This document shows, piece after piece, positions 7,981 to 17,688 of a stretch of DNA of 64,000 bases. This stretch comes from Thiomicrorhabdus indica. GTDB taxonomy: Bacteria; Pseudomonadota; Gammaproteobacteria; Thiomicrospirales; Thiomicrospiraceae. Position 1 is the stretch's first letter. Every line of letters starts with the position of its first letter. The notes beneath the pieces are model-generated. The model ran no database searches and had not been told where the DNA came from. It was given only the letters and a program-made list of their open reading frames with translations. The translations under genes were made by a program, and so were the position numbers. The stretch lies in contig NZ_CP033040.1 of the NCBI RefSeq assembly GCF_004293625.1, positions 2,309,001 to 2,373,000 on the forward strand. Direction: 5' to 3'.

Positions 7981-8103
7981 AAATTTTATTTGAGCCTAAG
8001 ATAAATTTTCAAAGGCAAAGCTGTTAAATGAAAGCGTACAACGAGTACGCGTCCATTTAACAATGCAGGACTTGGAAATTTAGCAACGGCTGAATTGAAA
8101 TTT
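7981..8103. repeat. Large imperfect palindrome at the ychF 3' end
   Basis: Two 59-base arms (7981-8039 and 8045-8103) match each other in inverted orientation at about 41 of 59 positions without any gap, around a 5-base loop AACGA. The inner parts are best conserved (TGTTAAATG and GCGTAC). The right arm ends on the first base of the ychF stop codon. It could be a long transcript-end hairpin or a palindromic mobile repeat. It has no T-tract of its own. Confidence 0.65.
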
Positions 8104-9194
8104 TAGACGTTAAAGCGGAAATGCATCACATCGCCATCTTGAACGATGTATTCTTTCCCCTCTAAACGCTGCTTACCAGCAGCTTTGGCGCCCGAGTCAC
8201 CCTTATGCTCAATATAATCATCATAAGCAGTGACTTCAGCACGGATAAAGCCTTTTTCAAAATCTGTATGAATTACGCCAGCTGCTTGTGGCGCTGTCGC
8301 GCCTTTTTTCACAGTCCATGCGCGAACTTCTTTCACGCCGGCCGTAAAGTAAGTTTGCAAGCCTAATAATTCATAAGCGGCACGAATCACACGGTTTAGA
8401 CCAGGTTCTTCTTGACCCATTTCCTCAAGGAAATCGACTTTATCTTCATCATCCAACTCAGCAATTTCAGATTCAATGGCTGCACAAACAGGAACAACAA
8501 CGGCACCCTGTTCTTCAGCGATTTCACGGACTTTGTCTAGAAGAGGATTATTTTCAAATCCATCTTCATTCACATTGGCGATATACATCATTGGCTTAAT
8601 GGTCAAAAGCTGCAAGTCACGAAGCAGCATTTTTTCGTCATCCGTCAATTCAACCAAACGAATCAATTTACCGCCTTTGATTTCTTCCAAAACACGCTCG
8701 TAAAGTGCCTGACGCGCTTGGGCTTCTTTATTTCCAGATTTACCCAGCTTAGCTTGTTTTTGAGCATTTTTTTCCAGAGACTCAGAGTCTGCCAAAACCA
8801 GTTCCATATTGATAATTTCAATATCCGAAATCGGATCAACCTTCCCCGCAACATGGACGATATCATCGTTCTCAAAACAACGTACGACCTGAACAATGGC
8901 ATCCGTTTCACGAATGTTTTGTAGAAACTTATTCCCTAACCCTTCCCCTTTGGAAGCCCCTTCAACCAAACCAGCGATATCCATAAAATCAACTGTTGCT
9001 GAAAGAACACGCTCTGGATTCACGATTTCTGCTAGCGCATCCTCACGAGGGTCAGGAACCGCCACCACTCCAACATTTGGATCAATTGTACAAAATGGGT
9101 AGTTCGCCGATTCAATTCCGGCATTCGTTAATGCATTAAAAAGAGTTGATTTACCAACATTTGGCAGTCCAACGATACCGCATTTAATTCCCAT
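8103..9194 (-). CDS. ychF: Redox-regulated ribosome-binding ATPase YchF/OLA1
   Basis: An Obg-superfamily P-loop NTPase that binds ribosomes and hydrolyses ATP in preference to GTP. The 363-residue length is standard. Residues near the start give the P-loop ([15 protein letters not shown]), followed by [11 protein letters not shown], the Walker B/G3 segment [20 protein letters not shown], a coiled-coil insert around residues 130-170, and a C-terminal TGS-like domain ([13 protein letters not shown]). It is downstream of pth with a 36-base gap, the usual gammaproteobacterial order. The large palindrome at 7981-8103 touches its stop codon. Confidence 0.96.
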   Translation of the reverse strand: MGIKCGIVGLPNVGKSTLFNALTNAGIESANYPFCTIDPNVGVVAVPDPREDALAEIVNPERVLSATVDFMDIAGLVEGASKGEGLGNKFLQNIRETDAIVQVVRCFENDDIVHVAGKVDPISDIEIINMELVLADSESLEKNAQKQAKLGKSGNKEAQARQALYERVLEEIKGGKLIRLVELTDDEKMLLRDLQLLTIKPMMYIANVNEDGFENNPLLDKVREIAEEQGAVVVPVCAAIESEIAELDDEDKVDFLEEMGQEEPGLNRVIRAAYELLGLQTYFTAGVKEVRAWTVKKGATAPQAAGVIHTDFEKGFIRAEVTAYDDYIEHKGDSGAKAAGKQRLEGKEYIVQDGDVMHFRFNV

Positions 9195-9230
9195 CGAAGT
9201 CTCCTTAATCAGGGGTGGGTAAGAGAAAAT

Positions 9231-9806
9231 TTAAGATTTGGTGTGCAGAATCATCATCGCTTTTTCGATGTCGCCTACTGCAAGTTCTGGAATGATTTTC
9301 GATGCTCGATAACAAGCATCATCAATGTCTTGACGGTCAGTTTTTGAAGGCGCTTTAAGCACATAATCGACGACTTGGTCACGATGCCCTGGATGATCTA
9401 TGCCTATACGCAGACGCAAAAACTCTTTTCCCATGGCCGCAATCGTATCGCGCAGCCCATTATGACCACCATGACCACCGCCTTTTTTCAATTTTGCCAC
9501 ACCGACGGGCAAATCCAGCTCGTCATGCACCACTAAAATCGATTCAACAGGGATTTTATAGAATTTGGCTAGGGCAGAAATCGATTGTCCACTGCGATTC
9601 ATAAACGTCGCAGGTTTTAACAACCAAACATCTAAACCGTTACTTTGAACTCGCGCCGCTTGACCCAAGAATTTGGTTTCTGGACGAAATACTGCACCGT
9701 ATTGGCGAGCTACTTCGTCCACAAACCAAAAACCAGCGTTATGTCGGGTTAAATCATATTTGTCGCCCGGATTTCCAAGACCGACAATTAATTTAATCTT
9801 TGACAT
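9231..9806 (-). CDS. pth: Peptidyl-tRNA hydrolase
   Basis: Releases peptides from prematurely dropped peptidyl-tRNAs so that tRNAs can be recycled in the cytoplasm. The 191-residue protein has the family start (LIVGLGNPGDKYDLTRHNAGF) with the catalytic histidine in TRHNAGF, the HDELDLPVG segment with the conserved aspartate, and GGGHGGHNGLRD. It sits between rplY (37 bases upstream) and ychF, and is probably co-transcribed with them. Confidence 0.97.
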   Translation of the reverse strand: MSKIKLIVGLGNPGDKYDLTRHNAGFWFVDEVARQYGAVFRPETKFLGQAARVQSNGLDVWLLKPATFMNRSGQSISALAKFYKIPVESILVVHDELDLPVGVAKLKKGGGHGGHNGLRDTIAAMGKEFLRLRIGIDHPGHRDQVVDYVLKAPSKTDRQDIDDACYRASKIIPELAVGDIEKAMMILHTKS

Positions 9807-9843
9807 AAACGCTGGCTCTTTAGTTTAAGCAATTAAAGGCTTA

Positions 9844-10431
9844 TTAACCTTTACGCTTAGGCTTACCGATGTTTACAACCGCTTGGTCGTAGTCAGTGTT
9901 ACCGTGCGTCAGAGCTGTAATCACAACACCTTCAGGCATTGTTAGCTCAGAAAGACGCATTGAAGTACCTGCTTCCATTGCTGAAACATCTACATTGATT
10001 GATGCTGGAAGATCTTTTGCCAAACAACGAACTTCGATAGTTGGTTGTAGGAAAGACATTAGGCCACCCATTTTCACACCTGGTGCTGTCGACTTACCAG
10101 TGAATACTAATGGAACTTTCTTAGTAATCATGTTGCTTTCGCCAGCGCGCTGAAGATCGATGTGCGCAACTTCGTTGCTTGCTGGGTGACGTTGCATATC
10201 TTTTACAACGACTTGCTCAGAATCACCACCATTAACATCAACTGTGATAACACTGTTATACATATCATTGTTGTCAAATGCGTGAGCGATGAAGTTTGCA
10301 TCAAATGCAACTGAAACCGCTGCTTTATCTGCACCGTAAATGATTGCTGGTACTTTACCCGCACGACGAAGGCGGCGGCTCGCACCTTTCCCTTCTTCCG
10401 AACGGATTTCTGCTGTCCAATTTAGACCCAT
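9844..10431 (-). CDS. rplY: Large ribosomal subunit protein bL25, long CTC form
   Basis: Binds 5S rRNA in the large ribosomal subunit. At 195 residues it is the long form with the general-stress CTC-type C-terminal domain, not the 94-residue E. coli form. The N-terminal domain shows RSEEGKGASRRLRRAGKVPAIIYG, and the C-terminal part contains FLQPTIEVRCLAKDLPASINVDVSAME. A -10 box TATAAT lies at 10518-10523 on the minus strand, and the prs terminator lies upstream, so rplY-pth-ychF probably has its own promoter. Confidence 0.96.
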   Translation of the reverse strand: MGLNWTAEIRSEEGKGASRRLRRAGKVPAIIYGADKAAVSVAFDANFIAHAFDNNDMYNSVITVDVNGGDSEQVVVKDMQRHPASNEVAHIDLQRAGESNMITKKVPLVFTGKSTAPGVKMGGLMSFLQPTIEVRCLAKDLPASINVDVSAMEAGTSMRLSELTMPEGVVITALTHGNTDYDQAVVNIGKPKRKG

Positions 10432-10517
10432 TGTTCTTCTCCAAGATTGATAGTTATATTAGTGAAACTATCGATTAATAAAACCCACATTCGCGACCAA
10501 ATATGAGCAGAGCGCGG

Positions 10518-10523
10518 ATTATA
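10518..10523 (-). promoter_or_regulatory. -10 box of the rplY promoter
   Basis: A perfect TATAAT on the minus strand about 90 bases before rplY, in the spacer after the prs terminator. The -35 region is poor. Confidence 0.5.
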
Positions 10524-10628
10524 CTAAAAATTAAAAATAATTCCACTGAATTTTCAACCGGTTAGCCAGTTACATCATTGACATGATTCACCACCGGCCG
10601 GTAAGGTTTTACTAATGCCTAGAAACGC

Positions 10629-10654
10629 AAAACCCCAGACTAAGCTGGGGTTTT
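10629..10654. terminator. Terminator after prs
   Basis: Perfect 10-bp stem AAAACCCCAG/CTGGGGTTTT with a 6-base loop, 23 bases past the prs stop codon. It separates prs from rplY. An ACCGGCCGGT copy follows at 10593-10602. Confidence 0.8.
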
Positions 10655-10676
10655 GTTTAGAGCGGTTATTATTACT

Positions 10677-11633
10677 TCAATGCTCCATTAAAGCGGTAAC
10701 CGACTCTTCCAAGTTAATACGGCGGATGGTTTCACCCAGAAGATCTGACACAGAAACTCTGCGGATTTTCTTACAGGCTCTGGCATCGGCTGATTCTGGA
10801 ATAGAATCTGTTACAACCAACTCTTTTAACACGGAGTTATTGATGTTTTCAACCGCCGGCCCAGAGAGTACTGCGTGAATTACATAAGCTGACACACTTT
10901 TCGCTCCACGATCCATCAAAGCTTTGGCTGCTTTGCACAAAGTACCCGCCGTATCGACCATATCATCGATGATAATGCAGTCGCGCCCTTCGATTTCACC
11001 GATAATATTCATTACCTGTGCAACATTCGCTTTTGGCCGGCGCTTATCAATAATAGCCATATCGGCATCAATCGCTTTGGCCACGGCACGCGCACGAACA
11101 ACCCCTCCCATATCAGGAGAGACAATGGTTACATTTTCCAACTGCTGAGTTTTATTCATATCTTCAACCAACAAAGGTGAACCATAAATATTATCAACTG
11201 GAATGTTAAAGAAACCTTGAATTTGGTCGGCATGCAAATCAACTGTCACAACACGATCTGCACCCGCTTGGGTAATCATATCAGCGGATAAACGAGCCGT
11301 AATTGGAACGCGAGCCGAATGAGGTCTGCGATCTTGACGGGCAAAACCATAATAGGGGATAACAGCGGTAATACGACCTGCAGAAGCACGTTTGAGCGCA
11401 TCAATCATGACCAACATTTCCATCAAATTGACGGCTGGTTCTGGTGTACAGGTGGGCTGTAAAACATAAACATCTTGTCCACGAACAGACTCTTTGATTT
11501 CAACCATAATTTCGCCATCGCTAAAACGACCGACATCGGCTTTACCAAGAGGAATATCTAAATAAGTGGAAATCTTTTCTGCAAGACTGACATTTGCGTT
11601 TCCCGCAAAAATCATGACATTTTTAGTCGCCAT
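10677..11633 (-). CDS. prs: Ribose-phosphate pyrophosphokinase
   Basis: Makes PRPP from ribose 5-phosphate and ATP for nucleotide, histidine and tryptophan synthesis. The ATG at 11631-11633 gives 318 residues ([20 protein letters not shown]), with [29 protein letters not shown] and the PRPP-binding loop [17 protein letters not shown] longer open frame reaches 11747 but would run into the tRNA-Gln gene, so I reject it. It lies 53 bases after tRNA-Gln and may share its promoter. Confidence 0.97.
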   Translation of the reverse strand: MATKNVMIFAGNANVSLAEKISTYLDIPLGKADVGRFSDGEIMVEIKESVRGQDVYVLQPTCTPEPAVNLMEMLVMIDALKRASAGRITAVIPYYGFARQDRRPHSARVPITARLSADMITQAGADRVVTVDLHADQIQGFFNIPVDNIYGSPLLVEDMNKTQQLENVTIVSPDMGGVVRARAVAKAIDADMAIIDKRRPKANVAQVMNIIGEIEGRDCIIIDDMVDTAGTLCKAAKALMDRGAKSVSAYVIHAVLSGPAVENINNSVLKELVVTDSIPESADARACKKIRRVSVSDLLGETIRRINLEESVTALMEH

Positions 11634-11686
11634 TAAAGGGCTCCTGTTGAAGACAAAATGATTTGGGGAATTCGAGAGGTAGATAA

Positions 11687-11761
11687 TGGCAGGGATGGCA
11701 GGATTCGAACCTGCGGTACACTGGATCAAAACCAGATGCCTTACCACTTGGCCACATCCCT
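11687..11761 (-). tRNA. tRNA-Gln (TTG)
   Basis: A 75-base gene: acceptor AGGGATG/CATCCCT with discriminator G and encoded CCA, D-arm TGGCCAAGTGGTAAGGCA, anticodon loop TTTTGAT (anticodon TTG), and T-loop GTTCGAATC. It precedes prs as in many gammaproteobacteria. Confidence 0.96.
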
Positions 11762-11791
11762 GTATATCTGCGTCGTTGAAGACAGGTGCGT

Positions 11792-11819
11792 ATTATCCAG
11801 ACTTTGAAATGCTTCGCAA
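11792..11819 (-). promoter_or_regulatory. Promoter of tRNA-Gln (and perhaps prs)
   Basis: On the minus strand TTGCGA (11814-11819), 16 bases, GATAAT (11792-11797), about 30 bases before the tRNA 5' end. A good sigma-70 match with the same 16-base spacing as the tRNA-Met promoter. Confidence 0.75.
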
Positions 11820-11965
11820 CCCTTTTTTAAAAAAAATTTAAAAAATTCTTCGAGATTACCTTTCTTCTCATCCAAGCAAGCAATTAGCAATGTATTTAAC
11901 GAATTAGAAACACTTAAATTCCATTAAATAGTAGTACCTTAAACACGCATTTTTTAACACAGAAG

Positions 11966-13852
11966 TTAATCGTCTAAAAAGCCAGCCGGTACAAATTGCT
12001 TAAGCTTGGCAACGGATTCCCAATTTTTAAACTGATTATAGTACGTCTTCCAAAGTTTTTCCGCTTGATCCGTTTGGTTATTTTTTAAGTAAGCCTGAAT
12101 AAGATGTGCAAACACCTCTTCATCCGCCTCAATATCAAACGCTGATTCTAAATATTCAACCGCTTTGGCATAATCTTGCAACTGATAATACAGCCACCCC
12201 ATACTATCTAAAATAAAGTAGTTGTTCGGTTCAAGCTCAAGCGCTCGACTTAGAAGCACTTTCGCTTTATCGAGTTTTTGCTGGCGCTCTACATAAAAAT
12301 ATCCCAAACCGTTTAACGCTTCAACATTGTTCTCATTGAGTTCAAGAACCTTTAAAAGGATTGACTCATACTCTTCAAATTCACCAAAATTGAAATGTAT
12401 ATAAGACTTTGCCAACATGACTGGTGTATTACTCGGCTCAATTAGCAAAACCTGATCATAAATATCCAAGGCTTCTTGATATTTCTCTTGGTAACTTTTA
12501 AAAATTGCTTTAGCCCGCAACCGCTTGACTTTATTCTGCGGCAAATCAACTGAAATCTTTTCTAATTCCGCGTACGCTTGATCTATATCTCCTTGAGCAA
12601 AGAAAATCTCCGCTCGATGCAATAACGCATCCACTTGGAAAGTCGTTGTCACAACCTGACTAAAACTCTGCAACGCCTCATCAAAACGCTTCAACTCTTG
12701 CAAGCTAATCCCTTGGTAGTAATGAGAAATCGCTTTATAGCCTTTCTCATCCAGTAATGGTTGTAAATTCTGGATTGCTTTTTCGAATTGATTTTGTTCA
12801 ATTTGTAACAGAGCAAGCGATAGCCTAGCTTTATGAGCTTCAGGCAGCTTTTCCAAAATCATCTTATAACGAGTTTCAGCGCCTGCATAATCTTCAGCCA
12901 AGACTTGCAAGCGCGCCATTCGCTCTTGAACGACAAAATCATCTGGAAAAGACTCTAAATAGCGACCTAAATCCTCGATCCCCACCTGAGTCTTAGAATT
13001 ATCAACATACAACTTGGCCAATAGTTGGTAAATTTGAGGCTTTTGCTCTTTTTCAACTAACTTGCTAGCTTCCTGCAAAGCCTCCATTGCAAAGTCCGGC
13101 ATATTATGAGTTGCAGCAACCATTGCCAACCCCAAATGTCCCGACCAAACATCCGGATGCATTTGCACAATCTTTTCAAAGAAAACCAAGCCGGCATCCA
13201 CAGGTGCCGAAGCAGCTACTCGGCGAGAAGTCACCAATAAATCTTGTTCCATAGGTAATTCAGAGAGCGTCTGATAAGTATCCCACTCTTGCAACGCCTG
13301 TTCGACCTTACCTTCCTGCAAACTCAAAATAAATGCAGCTCGCCATGCCAAATCAGCGGAAGGCTCAAGCTCTTTCCATAAATCCGTTGCTTTTCGAATT
13401 TTTTCGACGTCGTAGGTCGCCATGGAAACTTCAAACGCTCGTTTAACTAACTTAGTATCAGAAGTATCTTTTGCCAATCCATAAAGCAATTCAAAGGCTG
13501 ACTCATAACTTCCTCGTCGAAGTAAGATTTCTGCTTGTAGAATTTTCAACATTTGGGCAGAGTTGAGTCGATTATCAGCAATTGCATTGTATGCAGGCAC
13601 GGGTTCTTCGTTTTCATTCTCCGCTTCTGACGTTTTAAGGTTTTGCGTATTCTGAGCCGCTGGATTTGAACTTAATGAGATATTAGGAGAATTCTTCGTC
13701 ACTTCACTCGGTTCAATTGGACCCGTTACTACAGGATTTGAGCAGCCCTGCATAAATAATAAGACAGCAACCCATAAACCTTTTTTAACAAAGTTGTGGG
13801 ATGGACGTTGAATTTCTGTCTCTGTGGTCATTCGGCTCATTGATTTACTCAT
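11966..13852 (-). CDS. Tetratricopeptide-repeat lipoprotein
   Basis: A 628-residue protein with a positively charged start, a hydrophobic segment ending in a lipobox-like LLFMQGC near residues 31-38, a short disordered linker rich in Ser/Asn/Glu, and then TPR repeats through most of the remainder (for example AMLKILQAEILLRRGSYESA, ALNGLGYFYVERQQKLDKAK, and PNNYFILDSMGWLYYQLQDY). It matches the TPR protein that in Pseudomonas stands before lolB-ispE next to hemA. Here no lolB or ispE follows: after 204 AT-rich bases comes tRNA-Gln. Probably an outer-membrane lipoprotein scaffold; the exact role is unknown. Internal ATGs at residues 5 and 8 are alternative starts. Confidence 0.85.
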   Translation of the reverse strand: MSKSMSRMTTETEIQRPSHNFVKKGLWVAVLLFMQGCSNPVVTGPIEPSEVTKNSPNISLSSNPAAQNTQNLKTSEAENENEEPVPAYNAIADNRLNSAQMLKILQAEILLRRGSYESAFELLYGLAKDTSDTKLVKRAFEVSMATYDVEKIRKATDLWKELEPSADLAWRAAFILSLQEGKVEQALQEWDTYQTLSELPMEQDLLVTSRRVAASAPVDAGLVFFEKIVQMHPDVWSGHLGLAMVAATHNMPDFAMEALQEASKLVEKEQKPQIYQLLAKLYVDNSKTQVGIEDLGRYLESFPDDFVVQERMARLQVLAEDYAGAETRYKMILEKLPEAHKARLSLALLQIEQNQFEKAIQNLQPLLDEKGYKAISHYYQGISLQELKRFDEALQSFSQVVTTTFQVDALLHRAEIFFAQGDIDQAYAELEKISVDLPQNKVKRLRAKAIFKSYQEKYQEALDIYDQVLLIEPSNTPVMLAKSYIHFNFGEFEEYESILLKVLELNENNVEALNGLGYFYVERQQKLDKAKVLLSRALELEPNNYFILDSMGWLYYQLQDYAKAVEYLESAFDIEADEEVFAHLIQAYLKNNQTDQAEKLWKTYYNQFKNWESVAKLKQFVPAGFLDD

Positions 13853-14018
13853 TATTAATAACTGATAACTTTCAAAATACTAACACTATTTGTTAAATGC
13901 ACACAATTGAATAGCTTGAGTTACCCATAAACGTCAGAGTGTTTTATAACTTCCCCTGCCTGAAAAAGGCTTTCAAACCCAACAAAATTTATAAAAGCGT
14001 CATTTTTTGAACTCAAAG

Positions 14019-14176
14019 AGAGCTTTGCACGAGTAAGAGATAAAGCATAAATTGAGAAAAAATTTTGTTGAACTAGGCAAAAAGTGCAGGGAATAGCCAG
14101 CTATTCTCAAGCTTTTTAACAAAGCTCGACAAGATTTTAGCCAATTTTGGTTATTTATTATTTCGTGCAAAGCTCT
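14019..14176. mobile_element. MITE-like element upstream of hemA
   Basis: A 158-bp non-autonomous element with 14-bp perfect terminal inverted repeats (AGAGCTTTGCACGA at 14019-14032 and its complement at 14163-14176). It is flanked by the 7-base direct repeat CTCAAAG (14012-14018 and 14177-14183). The ends resemble IS5-family-type termini from memory. It encodes no convincing protein. The remaining spacer 13853-14314 holds one ACCGGCCGGT copy (14199-14208) and presumably the hemA promoter. Confidence 0.65.
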
Positions 14177-14314
14177 CTCAAAGCATGACAATTTATTTAC
14201 CGGCCGGTGAAAAACACGGGAAAACTTGCAATTACCCTAATTATTTAGCATTATTACGCTCCTTTGATTGCAGATTTATTGCAGCTTTACGAGACCGAAC
14301 TAAAGTTATTTTGT

Positions 14315-15631
14315 ATGAAGCTAATTACGCTTGGTGTTAATCACGAAACGGCCCCCGTTGACATCCGTGAAAAAGTTTCATTTTCACCTGAACAGTCAAA
14401 ACAAGCCTCTGTTGAGCTAAAAAAACAGGGGTTGGCCAATGAATGCATTATCCTCTCGACCTGCAATCGCACTGAAATCTATGTCACTCTTAAAGAGTCA
14501 CAAAGCTCTGAACAGGTTGCTAATGACGATCAACCGTCCATCGTGACCATTGAACGCTGGTTAGAAAAATTCTTTGATATCGACCCTAAAACCCTGACGC
14601 CCTATCTGTATCGCCATCAAGAACTTGATGCCGTCAAGCATATTATGCGAGTGGCCAGTGGTTTAAATTCGCTGATTTTGGGTGAGCCGCAAATTTTTGG
14701 ACAAATCAAAGACGCTTATAATCTTGCACACAAAAATGGCCACATAAATCAGTCTCTCGATACGCTTTTCCAGCATATTTTCAAGACGGTCAAACAAGTT
14801 CGCACCGATACAGCCATTGGCAACAGCCCGGTTTCAGTGGCCTTTGCGGCAGTCGCACTCTCAAAACAGTTCTTTGGTGATTTATCCGAGCAAACCGCTC
14901 TGCTTTTAGGGGCTGGAGAAACCATTGAACTGGTCGCTCGCCATTTAAAAGAAAGTAATATTGGTAAATTGATTATCGCCAACCGTACATTGGAAAAAGC
15001 CCATAATCTTGCAGAAACTTTAGCCGGTTACGGCATTCAACTGGAAGAAGTTGATGACCACTTGCATGAAGCCGATATTGTTATTGGCTCAACTGGCGCA
15101 CCGCATGCGATCTTAAAACGCGATCAAGTTAAGCAAGCGTTGAAAAAAAGAAAATATCGCCCAATGTTTATGGTCGACATTGCCGTTCCACGTGACATTG
15201 AATCCAGCATCAACCAACTTGACAGCGTTTATTTGTACACCGTTGACGACTTACAAGAAATCATCGAAAGCAATAAACAATCGCGCCAAACGGCTGCACT
15301 GGAAGCAGAAGAAATTATTGACGTCCAAGCCAGTAACTTTATGGCACAGCAGCTGGCAATGGATCAAGTCAAACCTATTATCAAAAACTACCGTCAGCAA
15401 TCCATGGAAATCAAGCAACAAGCACTTGAACACGCATTGCACCAGCTTGAACAAGGCAATGATCCTGAAAATGTTGTCAAATTGTTGGCGAACCAACTGA
15501 CTAACCGCTTGCTTCACACCCCTACTTCTCAGCTCAAACAAGCTGGCATTGATAATAACAAAGGGTTGATTGAAGCCTCTGAACACCTCCTGATTTGTCG
15601 TGACCACCAAGCTTGCAAAGTCAAGCCTTAG
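14315..15631 (+). CDS. hemA: Glutamyl-tRNA reductase
   Basis: First committed step of C5 tetrapyrrole synthesis: reduces Glu-tRNA to glutamate-1-semialdehyde with NADPH. Starting at the ATG at 14315 gives 438 residues (KLITLGVNHETAPVDIREKV). The catalytic cysteine is in LSTCNRTEIY, LILGEPQIFGQIKDAY follows, and the NADPH-binding segment is LLLGAGETIE. The in-frame ATG at 14264 adds a non-conserved extension and is rejected. It heads the hemA-prfA-prmC-moeB cluster; the next gene starts 45 bases later. Confidence 0.96.
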   Translation: MKLITLGVNHETAPVDIREKVSFSPEQSKQASVELKKQGLANECIILSTCNRTEIYVTLKESQSSEQVANDDQPSIVTIERWLEKFFDIDPKTLTPYLYRHQELDAVKHIMRVASGLNSLILGEPQIFGQIKDAYNLAHKNGHINQSLDTLFQHIFKTVKQVRTDTAIGNSPVSVAFAAVALSKQFFGDLSEQTALLLGAGETIELVARHLKESNIGKLIIANRTLEKAHNLAETLAGYGIQLEEVDDHLHEADIVIGSTGAPHAILKRDQVKQALKKRKYRPMFMVDIAVPRDIESSINQLDSVYLYTVDDLQEIIESNKQSRQTAALEAEEIIDVQASNFMAQQLAMDQVKPIIKNYRQQSMEIKQQALEHALHQLEQGNDPENVVKLLANQLTNRLLHTPTSQLKQAGIDNNKGLIEASEHLLICRDHQACKVKP

Positions 15632-15676
15632 CGTCTCTTGCAGTCACTATTCCCTAATTTTTAAGAGAGCCTTTTC

Positions 15677-16765
15677 GTGAAAGAATCTATCCGTTTAAAA
15701 CTCGACAACCTTGTGGAACGCTTGGAAGAGCTGAATCACCTGATTTCCGATCCTGAAGTCATTTCAGATCAAAAGAAATTCACCGCATTGACTCGTGAGC
15801 ACGCGCAACTAACCCCGGTGGTTGAAAACTATCAATCGTTTATTGAAACCGAGGCCGACTTGGAAGAAGCCGATGAAATGCTACGTTCCGGTGATGCAGA
15901 TATGGCAGAAATGGCCAAAGAAGAGCTACCTGAACTCAAAGCTGCTTTAGAAAACTTTGAGCTCGAACTGCAAAAAATGTTGCTGCCAAAAGATCCTCGT
16001 GATGACAGCAATATTTTCTTGGAAATCCGTGCCGGAACCGGTGGAGATGAAGCTGCGATTTTTGCAGGTGATCTATTCAAAATGTATTCACGCTATGCAG
16101 AAAACATGAAATGGCAAGTCGAAGTGATTAACTCCAACGAAGGTGAGCATGGTGGTTACAAAGAAATCATCGCGCGTATTATTGGTGCCGGTGCCTACTC
16201 TCGTTTGAAATTTGAATCCGGCGCACACCGCGTGCAACGTGTTCCAGCAACCGAAACACAAGGTCGAGTACACACATCAGCCGCAACCGTGGTCATTATG
16301 GCCGAGGCACCCGAAGTTGAAGAGGTTGAATTAAATCCTGCTGATTTGAAAGTTGATACCTTCCGCGCCTCTGGTGCCGGCGGTCAGCACGTTAACAAAA
16401 CCGACTCCGCGATTCGTATCACTCATATTCCAACTGGCACTGTCGTTGAATGTCAGGATGAGCGTTCACAGCACAAGAACCGCGCACGAGCAATGTCATT
16501 ACTTGCAGCTCGCATTATGGATGCCAAACAACAAGTTCATGATGCCGCGATTGCACAAGAGCGTAAAAGCTTAGTCGGAACCGGTGACCGCTCAGACAGA
16601 ATTCGAACCTACAACTACCCACAGGGTCGAGTCACCGATCACCGTATTAATTTGACGCTTTACAAGCTTGACGATGTCATGAACGGTGGTTTGAACCATG
16701 TTGTTGATCCGCTGATTCAAGAACATCAGGCTGAGCAATTGGCAGCATTGAATTCTGGTCAATAA
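15677..16765 (+). CDS. prfA: Peptide chain release factor 1
   Basis: Recognises UAA and UAG stop codons and triggers peptide release on the ribosome. The 362-residue length is standard. The GGQ motif that contacts the peptidyl-transferase centre is in [19 protein letters not shown] near residue 236. It begins with GTG at 15677, preceded by AAGAGAG. It is followed after 31 bases by prmC, whose product methylates the glutamine of that same GGQ motif. Confidence 0.97.
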   Translation: MKESIRLKLDNLVERLEELNHLISDPEVISDQKKFTALTREHAQLTPVVENYQSFIETEADLEEADEMLRSGDADMAEMAKEELPELKAALENFELELQKMLLPKDPRDDSNIFLEIRAGTGGDEAAIFAGDLFKMYSRYAENMKWQVEVINSNEGEHGGYKEIIARIIGAGAYSRLKFESGAHRVQRVPATETQGRVHTSAATVVIMAEAPEVEEVELNPADLKVDTFRASGAGGQHVNKTDSAIRITHIPTGTVVECQDERSQHKNRARAMSLLAARIMDAKQQVHDAAIAQERKSLVGTGDRSDRIRTYNYPQGRVTDHRINLTLYKLDDVMNGGLNHVVDPLIQEHQAEQLAALNSGQ

Positions 16766-16796
16766 ATACCGTATGGCTAGCTTTTGAGAGGGTCTA

Positions 16797-17678
16797 ATGG
16801 ATAGTTCAGTCACAGCAACCACTCAAGGTTACACCATTGAACAGGTCATACAACTGGCAACGGATGCTCTATTTGGCCTGTCGGATTCACCCAAACTTGA
16901 TGCGGAGCTATTACTTTGTCATGTTTTAGAGTGTGAGCGAAGCTACTTATATACTTGGCCGGAAAAAATTCTTGGCAACGATCAAGTCCTTGCGTTTCGT
17001 GAACTGTTGCAAAAACGCCAACAAGGCCACCCAATTGCCCACCTAATTGGCGAACGTGAGTTTTGGGGACTTCCGTTAAAGGTCACGCCTGACACCTTGA
17101 TTCCACGACCAGATACTGAAGTCCTAATTGAGACCGCTTTAACTTTATTACCGGCCGGTCAAAATACTAACCTTAGAATCTTAGATTTAGGCACTGGAAC
17201 TGGCGCCATTGCATTAGCATTGAAAAGCGAACGACCAAACGCTCAAGTCAGTGCCGTTGATTTCTCTGAAGACGCATTAAACATTGCAAAAATCAATAGC
17301 CAAAACCTGAATTTACCCATTCAAACCCTTCATAGCAGTTGGTTTCAAAGCTTACCGGCCGGCGAATACTTTGATTTAATTGCCAGCAATCCGCCCTATA
17401 TTGAAGAAAACGATAAACACTTGACCCAAGGCGATGTTCGATTTGAACCGATCACTGCTTTAACCTCTGGTGTAGACGGTTTAGAGGACATTCGGCTAAT
17501 CACAAAACAGTCGATTGATTATCTACTACCAGATGGTTGGTTAATTTTGGAACATGGCTACAATCAAGGTGAAGCCGTGCGAGAAATTCTTGCTGAAAAT
17601 GGCTATCAAACTGTCGAAACACGCCAAGACTATGGTGGAAACGATCGCGTCACCTTTGGGCAAAAGAACGTTACTTAA
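16797..17678 (+). CDS. prmC: Release-factor glutamine methyltransferase
   Basis: Uses S-adenosylmethionine to methylate the GGQ glutamine of RF1 and RF2. The 293-residue protein has an N-terminal helical domain, the SAM-binding motif LDLGTGTGAIALALKSERP and the catalytic NPPY motif (ASNPPYIEEND). Two copies of the CCGGCCGG core lie within it (17150-17159 perfect, 17355-17362 partial), both read as Leu-Pro-Ala-Gly. Confidence 0.96.
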   Translation: MDSSVTATTQGYTIEQVIQLATDALFGLSDSPKLDAELLLCHVLECERSYLYTWPEKILGNDQVLAFRELLQKRQQGHPIAHLIGEREFWGLPLKVTPDTLIPRPDTEVLIETALTLLPAGQNTNLRILDLGTGTGAIALALKSERPNAQVSAVDFSEDALNIAKINSQNLNLPIQTLHSSWFQSLPAGEYFDLIASNPPYIEENDKHLTQGDVRFEPITALTSGVDGLEDIRLITKQSIDYLLPDGWLILEHGYNQGEAVREILAENGYQTVETRQDYGGNDRVTFGQKNVT

Positions 17679-17688
17679 GGAAAAGATA

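Noticed and set aside
11634-11747. N-terminal extension of prs
   Set aside because: The extra codons run into the tRNA-Gln gene and are not like any Prs; the ATG at 11633 starts the conserved protein.
14000-14191. Small 63-residue protein upstream of hemA
   Set aside because: It coincides with the inverted-repeat element 14019-14176, spans both of its ends, and has no support as a gene.
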